Of a stretch of 64,000 nucleotides of DNA, positions 9,888 through 19,197 are shown piece after piece. The DNA lies in the NCBI GenBank assembly GCA_044507625.1, contig JBIQJE010000013.1, positions 43,539-107,538 on the forward strand, given 5' to 3'. A program made the translations under genes and the position numbers. The notes beneath the pieces are model-generated. The model saw only the letters and a list, made by a program, of their open reading frames with translations, did no database searches and was not told the DNA's origin. The first letter of the stretch is position 1, and the number at the start of each line of letters is the position of its first letter. Source of the stretch: Hyphomicrobium_A sp044507625 (GTDB lineage Bacteria > Pseudomonadota > Alphaproteobacteria > Rhizobiales > Hyphomicrobiaceae).

Positions 9888-10583
9888 TTACAGGGTTCCC
9901 AGCTTATAGAGAGCGAGGTGGTGCCGCCCGGCAATCGCAAGCCGCCGGCCGGCCGCCTTGAGCCCGCCGCCTATGGTCGATGGTCGCTGAAAGTCGAGCC
10001 TCACACCGAGTGTTTGCTCTACCAATTCGCAGGCAGGACCGGCACAGTCCATCGCGATATGCGCATGTCCATCACTCAAATGCCGCTGGAGGCTGCCATC
10101 CGGCTCCTCGTAGGCGTTGGGGACAGGAACGTAAGTAACGCGGCTCGCGCTATATTCGTCCAGCGCCCCATTCAGCGCCTCACGCGCCCTGATGCGTTCG
10201 GCCAGCGAGCCGACTACGGGTAGCGCCGCATTGGCCTTCATCGGATCGATCGGTGGCACCACGCCCATGACGGCGAACCTGGATGCAGGTAGTCGTATGC
10301 TGGCATTGTGGACCGCGTCCATGTACCGCCGCGCCAGGTCTCGAGCGATGGATTCGATTTCGCCGTGACGCTCACTTGCCAAGCGCACAATGTGGCAGCG
10401 CACGTCGACCTCGCCGAAGACACATAGGACGGTGTCTCCGCTCCCCACGTGCGACTCGAGGAAATCGACACCGTCACGGCCGATACGGTGCATGGTGCGC
10501 CCACGCAGCCAGTGGACTTTGGCTCCACGGGCCCGGCCGAAAAGGTAATTGGCGTGACTATCGCCGAAGATGTGGAGGGCCAT
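9888..10583 (-). CDS. SGNH/GDSL hydrolase-like protein
   Basis: The 231-residue product has the layout of an SGNH hydrolase: block I GDSH near residue 7, a block III-like segment FGEVDVRCH in the middle, and SDGHAHI near the C-terminus, which supplies the Asp and His of the triad. Such enzymes remove acyl or acetyl groups from sugars, lipids or proteins. There is no signal peptide, so it is probably cytoplasmic. The ATG at 10583 is used because the frame upstream runs through tRNA-Cys. Similar stand-alone proteins occur near polysaccharide genes, and a broken glycosyltransferase lies 2 kb away. The substrate is unknown. Confidence 0.65.
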   Translation of the reverse strand: MALHIFGDSHANYLFGRARGAKVHWLRGRTMHRIGRDGVDFLESHVGSGDTVLCVFGEVDVRCHIVRLASERHGEIESIARDLARRYMDAVHNASIRLPASRFAVMGVVPPIDPMKANAALPVVGSLAERIRAREALNGALDEYSASRVTYVPVPNAYEEPDGSLQRHLSDGHAHIAMDCAGPACELVEQTLGVRLDFQRPSTIGGGLKAAGRRLAIAGRHHLALYKLGTL

Positions 10584-10718
10584 GCGCTTCCCGCAGCCTC
10601 CTTGAAACCGGGTTCCCGATACCGGCTCGCCCGAGGGGGCTGCGCAGCGCGCGAAGCCCACGCCTTCCTCTGCAGCCACCACGGTTTCGTGGTGCGGAAA
10701 CCGGGCGTCAAAATCCGA

Positions 10719-10792
10719 TGGAGGCCACGCCCGGAATCGAACCGGGGTGCGCGGATTTGCAGTCCGCTGCGTCACCACTCCGCCACGTGGCC
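10719..10792 (-). tRNA. tRNA-Cys (anticodon GCA)
   Basis: The minus strand folds as a full cloverleaf with encoded CCA. The acceptor stem is GGCCACG/CGTGGCC, the anticodon arm is GCGGA-CTGCAAA-TCCGC with GCA in the loop, and the T arm contains GGTTCGATTCC. The discriminator base is U, the known identity element for CysRS. Confidence 0.96.
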
Positions 10793-11206
10793 GTTCGACC
10801 CGGACGTGCCGAAGTTCGAAAGGAATGCGCCGTGTATCATAAGGCGCGCAGACTGCAAAGGCCGCCCGTGACTTAATCGCTGAGGTTCGGCAGAAGGCCT
10901 CCAGCGGCCGAAGATATGCCGAAGATATAAAGACGGGCGGGCGACAACCCCGAAACCATTCCCGCGCGCCCGCCCTTCGCCCCAGGCGTTCGATCCTCCC
11001 CAAATCCGGCGCCGGACTGCCGGGAGCCGCCACCCTCGGCCCGAGCCGGGCACGCGCGGGAAGTGAATCCCCACGATAAAACTTCTCCAAGCCCGCAAAG
11101 CTTCCACACATCGAATGTCTGCACTCTGGACGGAGCGGCGGCGGCGCCGGCGGCCTATGGGAGGTCATCGGGCAGAGCCGCGAACCGCCTCTGGAGCAGA
11201 TCGGTC
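10793..11206. other. Intergenic region between tRNA-Cys and the oxalate decarboxylase gene
   Basis: About 410 bases with no convincing gene. It must hold the promoters of tRNA-Cys (leftward) and the bicupin gene (rightward), although no strong -35/-10 pair stands out. A short direct repeat, GCCGAAGATAT, occurs twice in tandem near 10910-10935. Confidence 0.4.
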
Positions 11207-12355
11207 ATGCAACAGCGAGGGACAGACGCAAGCACCCCCGAACCCATCAAGGGCAAGCGCGGCGCAAGCATCGCGGGGCCGCGAAACGTCGCGCTCGAAC
11301 GTCAAGTGCCCGACATCCTCGCATCGCCCGAAACCGACAACGGCTCCCTGCCCAACATGCACTTCCCGTTCGCTTTCGCGCACAATCGCTTGGAAGAAGG
11401 CGGCTGGGCCCGCGAGATCACGGCGCGCGAGTTGCCCGCACTTTCCTCGATGGCGATCGTGAACATGCGTCTCGGCCCCGGCGTCGTCCGTGAGCTGCAT
11501 TGGCACAAGGAAGCGGAATGGGCCTACATCACCGCCGGCCGCGCACGGCTCACCGTGGTCGATGCCGCGCGCCATCCGGTCGTCGACGATCTCGGACCCG
11601 GCGATGTGTGGCTCGTGCCCTCCGGTGTGCCGCACTCCATCCAGGGGCTCGAGGAAGGAACGGAGTTTGTCCTCGTATTCGACGACCCATACTTCTCCGA
11701 AAATCAGACGCCGCTGATCACCGAATTCCTGGCACACCTGCCGCCCAGCGTGATTGCCAAGAACTTTGGATTGCCGGAGGAGGAGTTCGCGACGCTGCCG
11801 AAGCGCCAGCGGTATATTTTCCCGCTTGCCGTTCCCGCGCCGCTCGATGTCGTGCGCAAGGAGCTGCCCGACGATCCCCCGCCCCAGCCCTACGTGTTCC
11901 ACGCGTCGAAATTTCCGGCGAGCCAGTTCGACGGCGGATCCACCAAGGTTATCGACCGCCGCCATTTTCCTGAAACGACGCTCTCTGCGCTCGTCATAGA
12001 TCTCGAGCCCGGCGCCATGCGTGAGATACATTGGCATCCCGATGCCGACGAGCTGCAGTACTACATCAGGGGTCAAGGGCGGATGACCGTCTTCGACGCC
12101 ACGTCGAAGGCACGCACCTTCGACTTTCACGCCGGCGATGTCGGTTGCGTACCCAAGACCCTCGGCCACTACATCGAGAATACCGGCAGCGAGCCATTGC
12201 AGGTCATCAACATCTTCAACAGCGCCGCATACAAAGACATCTCGCTCAATCAGTGGATGGCACTGACGCCGCGCGAGATGGTCAAGGGCACGCTCAATCT
12301 CAACGATCGCGTCATGGGTGCGCTGCGTCGCTCCTACCGTCCCGTCGTTCGTTGA
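11207..12355 (+). CDS. oxdC: Bicupin oxalate decarboxylase
   Basis: OxdC splits oxalate into formate and CO2 with manganese and oxygen. The 382-residue product has two cupin domains, each with a full metal site: His98, His100, Glu104 and His143 in the first, and His275, His277, Glu282 and His321 in the second. The active-site lid reads SENQT at about residues 164-168, close to the SENST lid of Bacillus OxdC whose Glu is the proton donor, so decarboxylase is more likely than oxidase. There is no clear signal peptide. The ATG at 11207 is chosen because upstream sequence is not family-like. It has no obvious operon partner. Confidence 0.9.
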   Translation: MQQRGTDASTPEPIKGKRGASIAGPRNVALERQVPDILASPETDNGSLPNMHFPFAFAHNRLEEGGWAREITARELPALSSMAIVNMRLGPGVVRELHWHKEAEWAYITAGRARLTVVDAARHPVVDDLGPGDVWLVPSGVPHSIQGLEEGTEFVLVFDDPYFSENQTPLITEFLAHLPPSVIAKNFGLPEEEFATLPKRQRYIFPLAVPAPLDVVRKELPDDPPPQPYVFHASKFPASQFDGGSTKVIDRRHFPETTLSALVIDLEPGAMREIHWHPDADELQYYIRGQGRMTVFDATSKARTFDFHAGDVGCVPKTLGHYIENTGSEPLQVINIFNSAAYKDISLNQWMALTPREMVKGTLNLNDRVMGALRRSYRPVVR

Positions 12356-12492
12356 CGGGGGAGCACATAGCAAATGAGGCCTAACCTCGCATGCCCGCGA
12401 AGAATGAGACGCTACACGACTTTCTAGGTCCAATGCTGTCGCATGTGTCGCCTCGCGCGAGGCGCCATACGTTCTGCGAAGGCGGCCGCCAC

Positions 12493-13211
12493 TCAGCGGC
12501 CCGCCGGCAGACCACCGCAAATGAAGCGGCCGATTTTCTCGTTCCTGTGGCTCTGCGTGAATTCCACGGGAAGAACGGCCGCTGGCTTCTCGTTGCGCAC
12601 GCCTTGCGGACCCAGGGCTTCGGCAGCCTCACGGATCGCCCGCGCGAGCGACTGTGCATCCCCTGCCCTATAGAGCCTGCCGGCGCTCTGCTCCGTGATA
12701 ATCCCGCTCACCTCCTCGAAGTCCGGAGCGACGACGGGAAGCCCCGCAGCGAGATAATCGAGCAGCTTGGTCGGCACCGCCCCCGCGAACAGCGGCACGT
12801 TGCTGAGCGTACAAAGTCCAATGTCGGATGCAACCAGCAGGCGCACCATATCGGCTTTCGCTCTAGATGCCACGTGACCCAGCGCAGCACACCGCGCATG
12901 CGCGGCAACCGATCACGGACAAATCGGTAGAGCGACAATCCCGAACCGTGCAGCCCGGCACCATCGCCTTTGACCCGCTCGATCCACGCGGGCTCGGTCT
13001 GCGGAGCGCCGTCCGCCGGCGCAAAAACACGCACGGTGTACCCCGCCCCCATCAAGGTCTCCGCCGCAAGCACAATGCGCCGGTCCATCTGGCGGTCCAT
13101 TGCGAACATGACGACATCGATGGGATTCACGGCGCACCAATCTGCAAGAATGTCGCAAATCTGCTTTGCTGCTTCACCCCGGCCGTAATCCTCGATCTCG
13201 CGCCGCGGCAT
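12493..13211 (-). pseudogene. Degraded glycosyltransferase (GT4-like)
   Basis: Two pieces of a glycosyltransferase lie in different frames. The N-terminal piece (13211 to about 12870) carries VVMFAMDRQMDRRIVLAAE and GYTVRVFAPADG, typical of the first Rossmann domain. The C-terminal piece (about 12870 to 12493) carries VPTKLLDYLAAGLPVVAPDF, the nucleotide-sugar-binding end of GT4 enzymes. The join is near 12865, where the frame changes. The rest of the N-domain and the linker, over 200 residues in intact relatives, is missing. This looks like an internal deletion followed by decay rather than a sequencing slip. The N-terminal frame stays open to 13421, so the original start is uncertain. Confidence 0.65.
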
Positions 13212-13704
13212 GACGAACTGATCGACGCTCCAAAGCCGGTTCCAGCACAATCCTGCACGGACCGCGGAGACCGCAGCCGCCCAGTCGCAAACAAAATGAC
13301 GATGACGGAAGCGCTGCTGCAGAGACTTCGGCAAACCGCCGGCTCTGCAACGACCGGCAATTAGCGATGCCGGCATCCCAGACACCACCAGTCCGAATTT
13401 GGCTCGCGCGTTGCAATCCACCTGAGTCCGATCACATGCGAAACACTACTTTCACAAATGGCACCCTCAGAAATCAGCGGTGATAAGGGTATGGCTTTCG
13501 GATAGCCAAGAAACGCCACCCGACAACCTCACAACCCCAGATAGCAACGCTCACCTTCCGGTTGCAACAAAATTTTAATACAACCCTAACAGGACAGTGG
13601 ATGGGTGATGCGCATGCGCACCCGCGGATGCGCTGCCCTACCGTCGAAGCTTCCGCTCGCGCCGCGAACGCTTTCTTAGAGCCTCGGCGCCTTAGCATTC
13701 GGCC
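13212..13704. other. Region upstream of the broken glycosyltransferase
   Basis: The first 210 bases may encode more of the broken gene on the minus strand (the frame stays open to 13421), but I do not recognise the product. The rest, about 13430-13620, is richer in A and T than its surroundings and includes ACAAAATTTTAATACAACC. It probably holds promoters, with none certain. Confidence 0.35.
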
Positions 13705-14460
13705 ATGACCGCCGCACAGGACGACCACAACCACTCGATGCTGACGGCCCCCTCCACCCCACCTGTCGGAACTCCGCACAGCAGGCGGCGCGCCCAGGCA
13801 TATCGCGGCGCGAGACGCCGTGGACGCCGCCGGGGCGGCCGCGCGAGCAGAATCGCGCGCGCGCGACACATCCGCCTGCGCCGCTGGATTGCGCTATTCC
13901 TTGTCACCGTGGGATTCGCTGCCGCCGGCGCCGCGTGGCGGTATTTCAACGAGCCCGCGGGCGAAGATCGCGCTGGCCCCATCGCGTTATGCTCTGCCCA
14001 CGAGCACCGTAATTGCATCATCGACGGCGATACAGGACGCGACCGCGGCGAGAAATGGCGTCTCGTGGCGATCGACGCCCCGGAGATCTCCGAGCCCGGC
14101 TGCGAGCGCGAGCGGACGCTGGGAATTGCAGCAAGGAATCGCCTGCAAGAGCTCCTTGCGGGCGGCTATCGCATCCGCCCGACCGGACGCACCGATCCCC
14201 ACGGCCGCAATCTCATCGATATCGAATTGCCCGATGGACGCGATGTGAGCCGCATCCTTCGCGACGAAGGATTGGCCCAGCGTTGGCCCAACCGCGGCAA
14301 TATCTGGTGCGGGCAACATACTCAGGGCCCCCTAACGCTCCCCGCGGCCGAAGATGCCGCGCTCCATGGCCCCGCAGAGGGATTTTCCGATAGCGGCCGT
14401 CGCGAGGCGCAGCCCGCCGCGCCTGAATGGCACCGCCGGACCGGCCCGGGCGGGAAATGA
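13705..14460 (+). CDS. Membrane-anchored thermonuclease-like (SNase) protein
   Basis: The 251-residue product has an Arg-rich N-terminus, one membrane segment at about residues 60-78 (WIALFLVTVGFAAAGAAW) and then an SNase-like domain outside the membrane. Family features include CIIDGDT, WRLVAIDAPEI and the Glu-rich CERERTLGIAARNRLQELL. SNase domains cut DNA or RNA with calcium, but the catalytic Arg/Glu set is only partly recognisable here, so activity is uncertain. The C-terminal 50 residues are low-complexity. It stands alone between the broken glycosyltransferase and tRNA-Asn. Confidence 0.75.
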   Translation: MTAAQDDHNHSMLTAPSTPPVGTPHSRRRAQAYRGARRRGRRRGGRASRIARARHIRLRRWIALFLVTVGFAAAGAAWRYFNEPAGEDRAGPIALCSAHEHRNCIIDGDTGRDRGEKWRLVAIDAPEISEPGCERERTLGIAARNRLQELLAGGYRIRPTGRTDPHGRNLIDIELPDGRDVSRILRDEGLAQRWPNRGNIWCGQHTQGPLTLPAAEDAALHGPAEGFSDSGRREAQPAAPEWHRRTGPGGK

Positions 14461-14637
14461 CGCCGATTTTCCCCCGCCAGCGGCCAGAATTTCGCGCAAC
14501 CCGGCGCGACCCCCTTGATTGAGCCGCCCGTTTGTGAGAGTGGAGGGGCCGCCTCACGGGAACGGATCCCGGCGCTCAAGACGCTGGCCCGCTCCGAAGC
14601 TTTTTGCTAAGAGGCGCGACGCCTTAGGCTAGGTTAT

Positions 14638-14712
14638 TCCGCGGTAGCTCAGTGGTAGAGCATCCGACTGTTAATCGGACGGTCGTAGGTTCGAGCCCTA
14701 CCCGCGGAGCCA
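14638..14712 (+). tRNA. tRNA-Asn (anticodon GTT)
   Basis: A complete cloverleaf with encoded CCA. The acceptor stem is TCCGCGG/CCGCGGA, the D arm is GCTCAGTGGTAGAGC, the anticodon arm is TCCGA-CTGTTAA-TCGGA and the T arm is GTAGGTTCGAGCCCTAC. The discriminator is G, as expected for tRNA-Asn. Confidence 0.97.
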
Positions 14713-14927
14713 AACTCTTCTCGCCACGTTCCAGAAACATCGGCCCGCCACCGGCGCCAAAGCATTGCCGTTGAACTGCGCCGCCGCGGGCCCTTCTGAC
14801 GGCCGCGCCGCACGACAGCCCCCGCGCGCAATCCCCGCCAAATGCGTCTCAAAGGTGATGAGCCGCGCAATCGATCGGTAAACACCTGTTGGCGACAGTG
14901 CCGGCTGCCCAGCGACCGGAGCCGAAC

Positions 14928-15965
14928 ATGAAAGCTCTCGTCTATCGCGGCCCCGGCGTGAAGGCCGTCGAGGATCGTCCCAAGCCCCGGATCGAGGATC
15001 CGGGCGATGCTGTCGTGAGGGTCGTCAAGACCACGATCTGCGGCACGGATTTGCATATCCTCAAAGGCGATGTCGCCACATGCGAACCGGGCCGGATTCT
15101 CGGTCACGAGGGAGTTGGCATCGTCGATAGCGTGGGCGATGCGGTCACCATGTTTTCCCCCGGCGACCGCGTGCTGATCTCGTGCATCTCCGCGTGCGGT
15201 AAATGCGAATACTGCCGCCGCGGCATGTATTCCCACTGCACGACCGGCGGATGGATACTCGGCAACGAGATCGACGGCACGCAAGCCGAATACGTGCGCA
15301 CACCGCACGCGGACACCAGCCTCTATCCTATCCCCGAGGGCGCCGACGAAGAGGCGCTGGTGATGCTCAGCGACATTCTCCCGACGGGCTTCGAATGCGG
15401 CGTCCTGAACGGTAAGGTCGCGCCGGGATCGAGCGTGGCCATCGTCGGCGCCGGCCCCATCGGCCTCGCCGCGCTGTTGACGGCGCAGTTCTATTCGCCC
15501 GCAGAGGTCATCATGGTCGACCTGGACGACAACCGGCTCGGCCTCGCGCGCCAGTTCGGCGCCACGCACACCATCAACAGCGCCGACGGGAATGCCGCGG
15601 AGGCCATCAAGGCGTATACCGATGGGCGCGGTGTCGACACCGCGATCGAAGCGGTTGGCATCCCCGCGACGTTTCTCCTCTGCCAGGACATCGTCGCGCC
15701 GGGCGGCATCATCGCCAACGTAGGCGTGCACGGCCACAAGGTCGACCTCCACCTTGAGCGGCTATGGTCGCAGAACATTGTCATCACGACGCGGCTGGTG
15801 GACACGGTGACGACGCCTATGCTGCTGAAGACCGTGCAGTCCCGCAAGATCGATCCGACGCGCCTCATCACGCATCGCTTTAATCTCGATCAGATCATGG
15901 ACGCCTACGACACCTTCGGACGCGCGGCAGAGACCCATGCGCTGAAGGTGATCATCTCCCCCTAA
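14928..15965 (+). CDS. Zinc-dependent alcohol dehydrogenase family protein
   Basis: The 345-residue product belongs to the medium-chain dehydrogenase family, which oxidises alcohols with NAD(P). The catalytic zinc ligands appear as CGTDLH and GHEGVG. Structural zinc cysteines appear as CGKCEYCRRGMYSHC, and the nucleotide-binding turn as VGAGPIG near residue 175. The sequence FECGVLNGKVAPG is typical of the isopropanol/formaldehyde-type subgroup, but the substrate cannot be fixed. The ATG at 14928 is used; the frame upstream is not conserved in character. It is a single-gene unit 215 bases after tRNA-Asn. Confidence 0.9.
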   Translation: MKALVYRGPGVKAVEDRPKPRIEDPGDAVVRVVKTTICGTDLHILKGDVATCEPGRILGHEGVGIVDSVGDAVTMFSPGDRVLISCISACGKCEYCRRGMYSHCTTGGWILGNEIDGTQAEYVRTPHADTSLYPIPEGADEEALVMLSDILPTGFECGVLNGKVAPGSSVAIVGAGPIGLAALLTAQFYSPAEVIMVDLDDNRLGLARQFGATHTINSADGNAAEAIKAYTDGRGVDTAIEAVGIPATFLLCQDIVAPGGIIANVGVHGHKVDLHLERLWSQNIVITTRLVDTVTTPMLLKTVQSRKIDPTRLITHRFNLDQIMDAYDTFGRAAETHALKVIISP

Positions 15966-16054
15966 CGCGTGCCGAGGTGCACGCCGTTAGAGGGCTAGCG
16001 GGGCACAGGGCGCCGCAGGAGCAAACCGGTGGACTTCGAAGTAAACACCCGAGC

Positions 16055-17446
16055 TCACGGCGCCAAGGTCACCGCAGGCGGCGGCTCGTTGGGATCGCGA
16101 TCCATCTCGGCAATCTGATCGACGGCACCGTCGCGGCCGTAGATATCCGGCCGGAACTCCACCTCGCCGTCACGCTCCGCCCAGGCCGTGATGTAGGTGA
16201 AATACACAGGAATGGGGCGCGTCAGCGTCACGTCTACTGCTTGTCCACCTTCCACTATGCGCTGCGCCTGCCCCGGCTCGCCCCAGCCCGGCTCATAGCG
16301 CGCGATCCAATCGACGAGATTGAAGACGCCTTCGACGCGCACGCACCCGGCACTGAATGCGCGCGACCGCTGGCTGAAGAGCTGCTTCATTGGCGTGTCG
16401 TGCATATAGACCGTATGCTCGTTCGGCATATCGATGCGCACGAGGCCCAACGCGTTTTGCGGACCCGGGTCTTGCCGGAACTTCAGCCGCCGCGCCTCGG
16501 GTGAGTTCCAGTCGATGGTGTGCGGATCGATCTCGCGCACGCCGGCCGGATCGAGGACACGGATTTTCTCGTTGTCGAGATAGTCCGGCTCTTGTTTCAG
16601 GCGCGGAATGAGATCGAGATGCGCAACGCTGTCGGGCACGCGCCAATAGGGGAAGAAATTCAAAGCGCGGATCGTCGCCTTCACCGCCGGCGACTCGCGC
16701 CCGGAGCGGCCGACGATCACGCGATGGCGCTGCTGCACCTCGTACCTCTCGACCGCTTCGAGCTGAAAGGCCGGCACGTTGACGAGCACGTAGCGCTCGT
16801 CCATCGGCATCGACATCAGCTCGTGGACGCGGCCCAGGTTGAGCCGCAACTGCGCGATCCGCTCATCGACGCTCACGTTCAGCACCGGATACGTCGAGCG
16901 CTCAACCCGTCCCGTAGGACGCAGGCCGTGACGGCGCTGGAAGTTGCGCACCGCGTCCGTAAGCTCGCTGTCGAACGTATATGAGTTGTAGTAGTTGCTG
17001 CGCGGCTTCAAATCGCCGGTAGCGATCAGGCGGCGGCGCAGAACGGCAACGCGCTCATCGTCCTCGCCTTCGCGCATCATGCGGCCCGGCGGCACTACGG
17101 GCCATCCGCCCGATGCAGCAATCTGCTGATACTTGGCGATCGCCGCTTCGAGGAACGAGATCATCTCGTCGGACCGCAGCGGCACGGCGTCGGGACGCAG
17201 GTCGTCGAGCTGTTCGGGGCGCCGCGCCTGCTGGCGCTCCTCCCGGCGGCCCGTCAGATTGGGCGTGCCCGATCCCGTGAGGCTCTCCCACCAGTTCGCC
17301 TGCGCCCCCTGCGCATGGGCTGCACCGGATGAGAGAAACACACACATGAGGCCGAACAGAATGCTCGCGCTGAGGGTAAGCGCAGCTGTGCCCCGCGAGT
17401 CGGAGGGCCAACCGATGAGCCGCGCGCGCGCGCGAAATGTCCGCAT
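16055..17446 (-). CDS. YcbB-type L,D-transpeptidase
   Basis: L,D-transpeptidases make 3-3 crosslinks in peptidoglycan or attach proteins to it in the periplasm. From the ATG at 17446 the 463-residue product has a signal segment ending in AAHAQ, then a peptidoglycan-binding domain (AVRNFQRRHGLRPTGRV) and the YkuD catalytic domain. The catalytic Cys lies in the motif SAGCVRV, preceded by YMHDTP. The length and order match the YcbB/LdtD subgroup. A second member lies at 26160-27419. It is the last gene before the ADH gene on the opposite strand. Confidence 0.92.
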   Translation of the reverse strand: MRTFRARARLIGWPSDSRGTAALTLSASILFGLMCVFLSSGAAHAQGAQANWWESLTGSGTPNLTGRREERQQARRPEQLDDLRPDAVPLRSDEMISFLEAAIAKYQQIAASGGWPVVPPGRMMREGEDDERVAVLRRRLIATGDLKPRSNYYNSYTFDSELTDAVRNFQRRHGLRPTGRVERSTYPVLNVSVDERIAQLRLNLGRVHELMSMPMDERYVLVNVPAFQLEAVERYEVQQRHRVIVGRSGRESPAVKATIRALNFFPYWRVPDSVAHLDLIPRLKQEPDYLDNEKIRVLDPAGVREIDPHTIDWNSPEARRLKFRQDPGPQNALGLVRIDMPNEHTVYMHDTPMKQLFSQRSRAFSAGCVRVEGVFNLVDWIARYEPGWGEPGQAQRIVEGGQAVDVTLTRPIPVYFTYITAWAERDGEVEFRPDIYGRDGAVDQIAEMDRDPNEPPPAVTLAP

Positions 17447-17672
17447 GAAGTCGTCCCGTCCTGCCCGACGCGCCGCGCGCATCTGCCTTCAACCGATGAC
17501 CGCCAAACCTGAAGCGGCTCCGTCCAATTTCCTTCGCGACGCCGAATGCCTCAATAGCCGCGATGATATGGCTAAACCAAGACACTCCTGTGCCGCACGA
17601 TGGTCTTGGGGCGCAATGGCCACATGGATGTGTTTTGGCCGCACGGGATCGAAACCGCTCGAGCAGCGATCG

Positions 17673-18704
17673 CTATGCGAAATGGTCCCACCCCATACGT
17701 GGAAAATGCAGTCGCGCGCCGTCGCTGTCGAAAGCGCCGATCCCGCTCTCGCACTCTTCGATGCTCCCGATGCACGTGACGCGTGTTCCCGATTCCGCCG
17801 CCATGGCCTCGAAGGTCGAGGCCCGCGGCCCCGGCACGCAGGCCAACACCTCGTAATCTTCCCCGCCAGCCAGGAGTTCCGCTGGCATCGCGCCCGCTTC
17901 GACGGCCGCGCGCGCGGCATCCGAGAGCGGCACACGCCCCGCCTCGATCCGTCCGCCGGCGCCGGACGCACGGCAGAGGCGGCTGAAGTCCTTCATCAGG
18001 CCATCGGAGATGTCCATTCCGGCGGACGCGCACGCGCGCAGCGCGGTAACGAAGGCGAGCGGCGGCCGTGGCCGGGAAAGTCTCCCGGCGAGATAAGTGG
18101 CTGCCTCGGGCGTACACCCCCAGCGCGCGCCGGACTGGGGATCGCGCCGGAGCGCCAGCCCGAGCGTGGCATCACCGATCGTGCCCGTAACATAGACGCG
18201 GTCGCCCGCGCGCGCGCCGCTCCGCGAAAGCATTCCGCCGGCGGGTGTCGTGCCGAAAGCAGTGATCGAAACGCTGAGCGGCCCCGGCATGCGATCGGTG
18301 TCGCCGCCGATCAGCCGGCAGCCGAATGCGCCCTGCGCCGCCTCGAGACCCTGCGCGAAGCTGCTCAGCCACTCGCGTGTCACCGACGCAGGCAACGCGA
18401 TATTCATGACGTAAGCGAGCGGAGCGGCAGCCTTGGCGACGAGATCGGAAACGTTGACGGCCAGCGCCTTCCATCCGACCGAGAACGGATCTTCGTCAGG
18501 GAAAAAATGCACGCCCGCAATGAGAGCATCGGTGGTGACGACCAGCTCGTCGCCAGGCGGCACCGCGATCGTCGCCGCATCGTCTTTCAGGCCCCGGGCA
18601 CCGGCATGACCCACGGCCAAAGGCGCCCAGAATTCTTCGATCAGCGCCTCTTCGCCGCCGGTCAATTCCCCTCCGAGCGAAGCGTCATCGGGTTGGCGTA
18701 TCAT
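17673..18704 (-). CDS. thiL: Thiamine-monophosphate kinase
   Basis: ThiL phosphorylates thiamine monophosphate to the active diphosphate cofactor. The 343-residue product shows the AIR-synthase-like fold motifs: GLKDDAATI, DALIAGVHFFPDEDP, CRLIGGDTDR, GTIGDATLGL and GMDISDGLMKDF, plus AGGEDYEVL near the C-terminus. Its start overlaps the end of nusB by 20 bases, so it is probably translated from the same message. The nusB-thiL pairing is common in bacteria. Confidence 0.95.
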   Translation of the reverse strand: MIRQPDDASLGGELTGGEEALIEEFWAPLAVGHAGARGLKDDAATIAVPPGDELVVTTDALIAGVHFFPDEDPFSVGWKALAVNVSDLVAKAAAPLAYVMNIALPASVTREWLSSFAQGLEAAQGAFGCRLIGGDTDRMPGPLSVSITAFGTTPAGGMLSRSGARAGDRVYVTGTIGDATLGLALRRDPQSGARWGCTPEAATYLAGRLSRPRPPLAFVTALRACASAGMDISDGLMKDFSRLCRASGAGGRIEAGRVPLSDAARAAVEAGAMPAELLAGGEDYEVLACVPGPRASTFEAMAAESGTRVTCIGSIEECESGIGAFDSDGARLHFPRMGWDHFA

Positions 18705-19197
18705 TGCGGTTGAACTCGCCCGTGCGCAGTTGCCGCGCCAGCTTGTCGAGCACGCCGTTGACGACCTTCGGCTCGTCCTCCGAGAAGAACGAGTGTGCGA
18801 CGTTGATGTACTCGTTGATGACGACGCGGGTCGGAACGTCCGGGCGCTCCATCAGCTCGAACACGCCCGCGCGCAGGATCGCGCGTACGATGGCGTCGAT
18901 GCGCACGAGCCGCCAGCCTTCCGCCAGCTGCCGGTCGACCAGCGGATCGATGTCGCGCTGGCGCCGAACGACGCCGCGGATCAGCTCCGCGAAGAATGCC
19001 GCATCGGCCCCGGCCGCTGCTTCATCGCCGGGCGGAAGCGGAAAGCGCAGCCGCACGAACTCGTCGATCACCGCGTTGAGGTCGGTGCCGGCGAGATCCA
19101 TCTGGTAGAGGCCCTGCACCGCTGCCACCCGAGCCCCCGTGCGCGGCTGCAGGGCGATCTTGTCCGGCTTCGGCGTAACGTTGCCCGCGGATGTCAT
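18685..19197 (-). CDS. nusB: Transcription antitermination protein NusB
   Basis: NusB binds boxA RNA with NusE to allow antitermination on rRNA operons. The 170-residue product has the all-helical family pattern, with ARVAAVQGLYQMDLAG at the N-terminus, RIDAIVRAILRAGVFEL in the middle and VVINEYINVAHSFF near the end. The ATG at 19197 overlaps the ribH stop by four bases, which fixes the start and suggests translational coupling. It also overlaps thiL downstream. Confidence 0.95.
   Translation of the reverse strand: MTSAGNVTPKPDKIALQPRTGARVAAVQGLYQMDLAGTDLNAVIDEFVRLRFPLPPGDEAAAGADAAFFAELIRGVVRRQRDIDPLVDRQLAEGWRLVRIDAIVRAILRAGVFELMERPDVPTRVVINEYINVAHSFFSEDEPKVVNGVLDKLARQLRTGEFNRNDTPTR

Noticed and set aside
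12449..12464. A perfect 16-bp palindrome, CGCCTCGCGCGAGGCG.
   Set aside because: Short GC palindromes are frequent in this base composition, and it has no loop, T tract or position that suggests a role.
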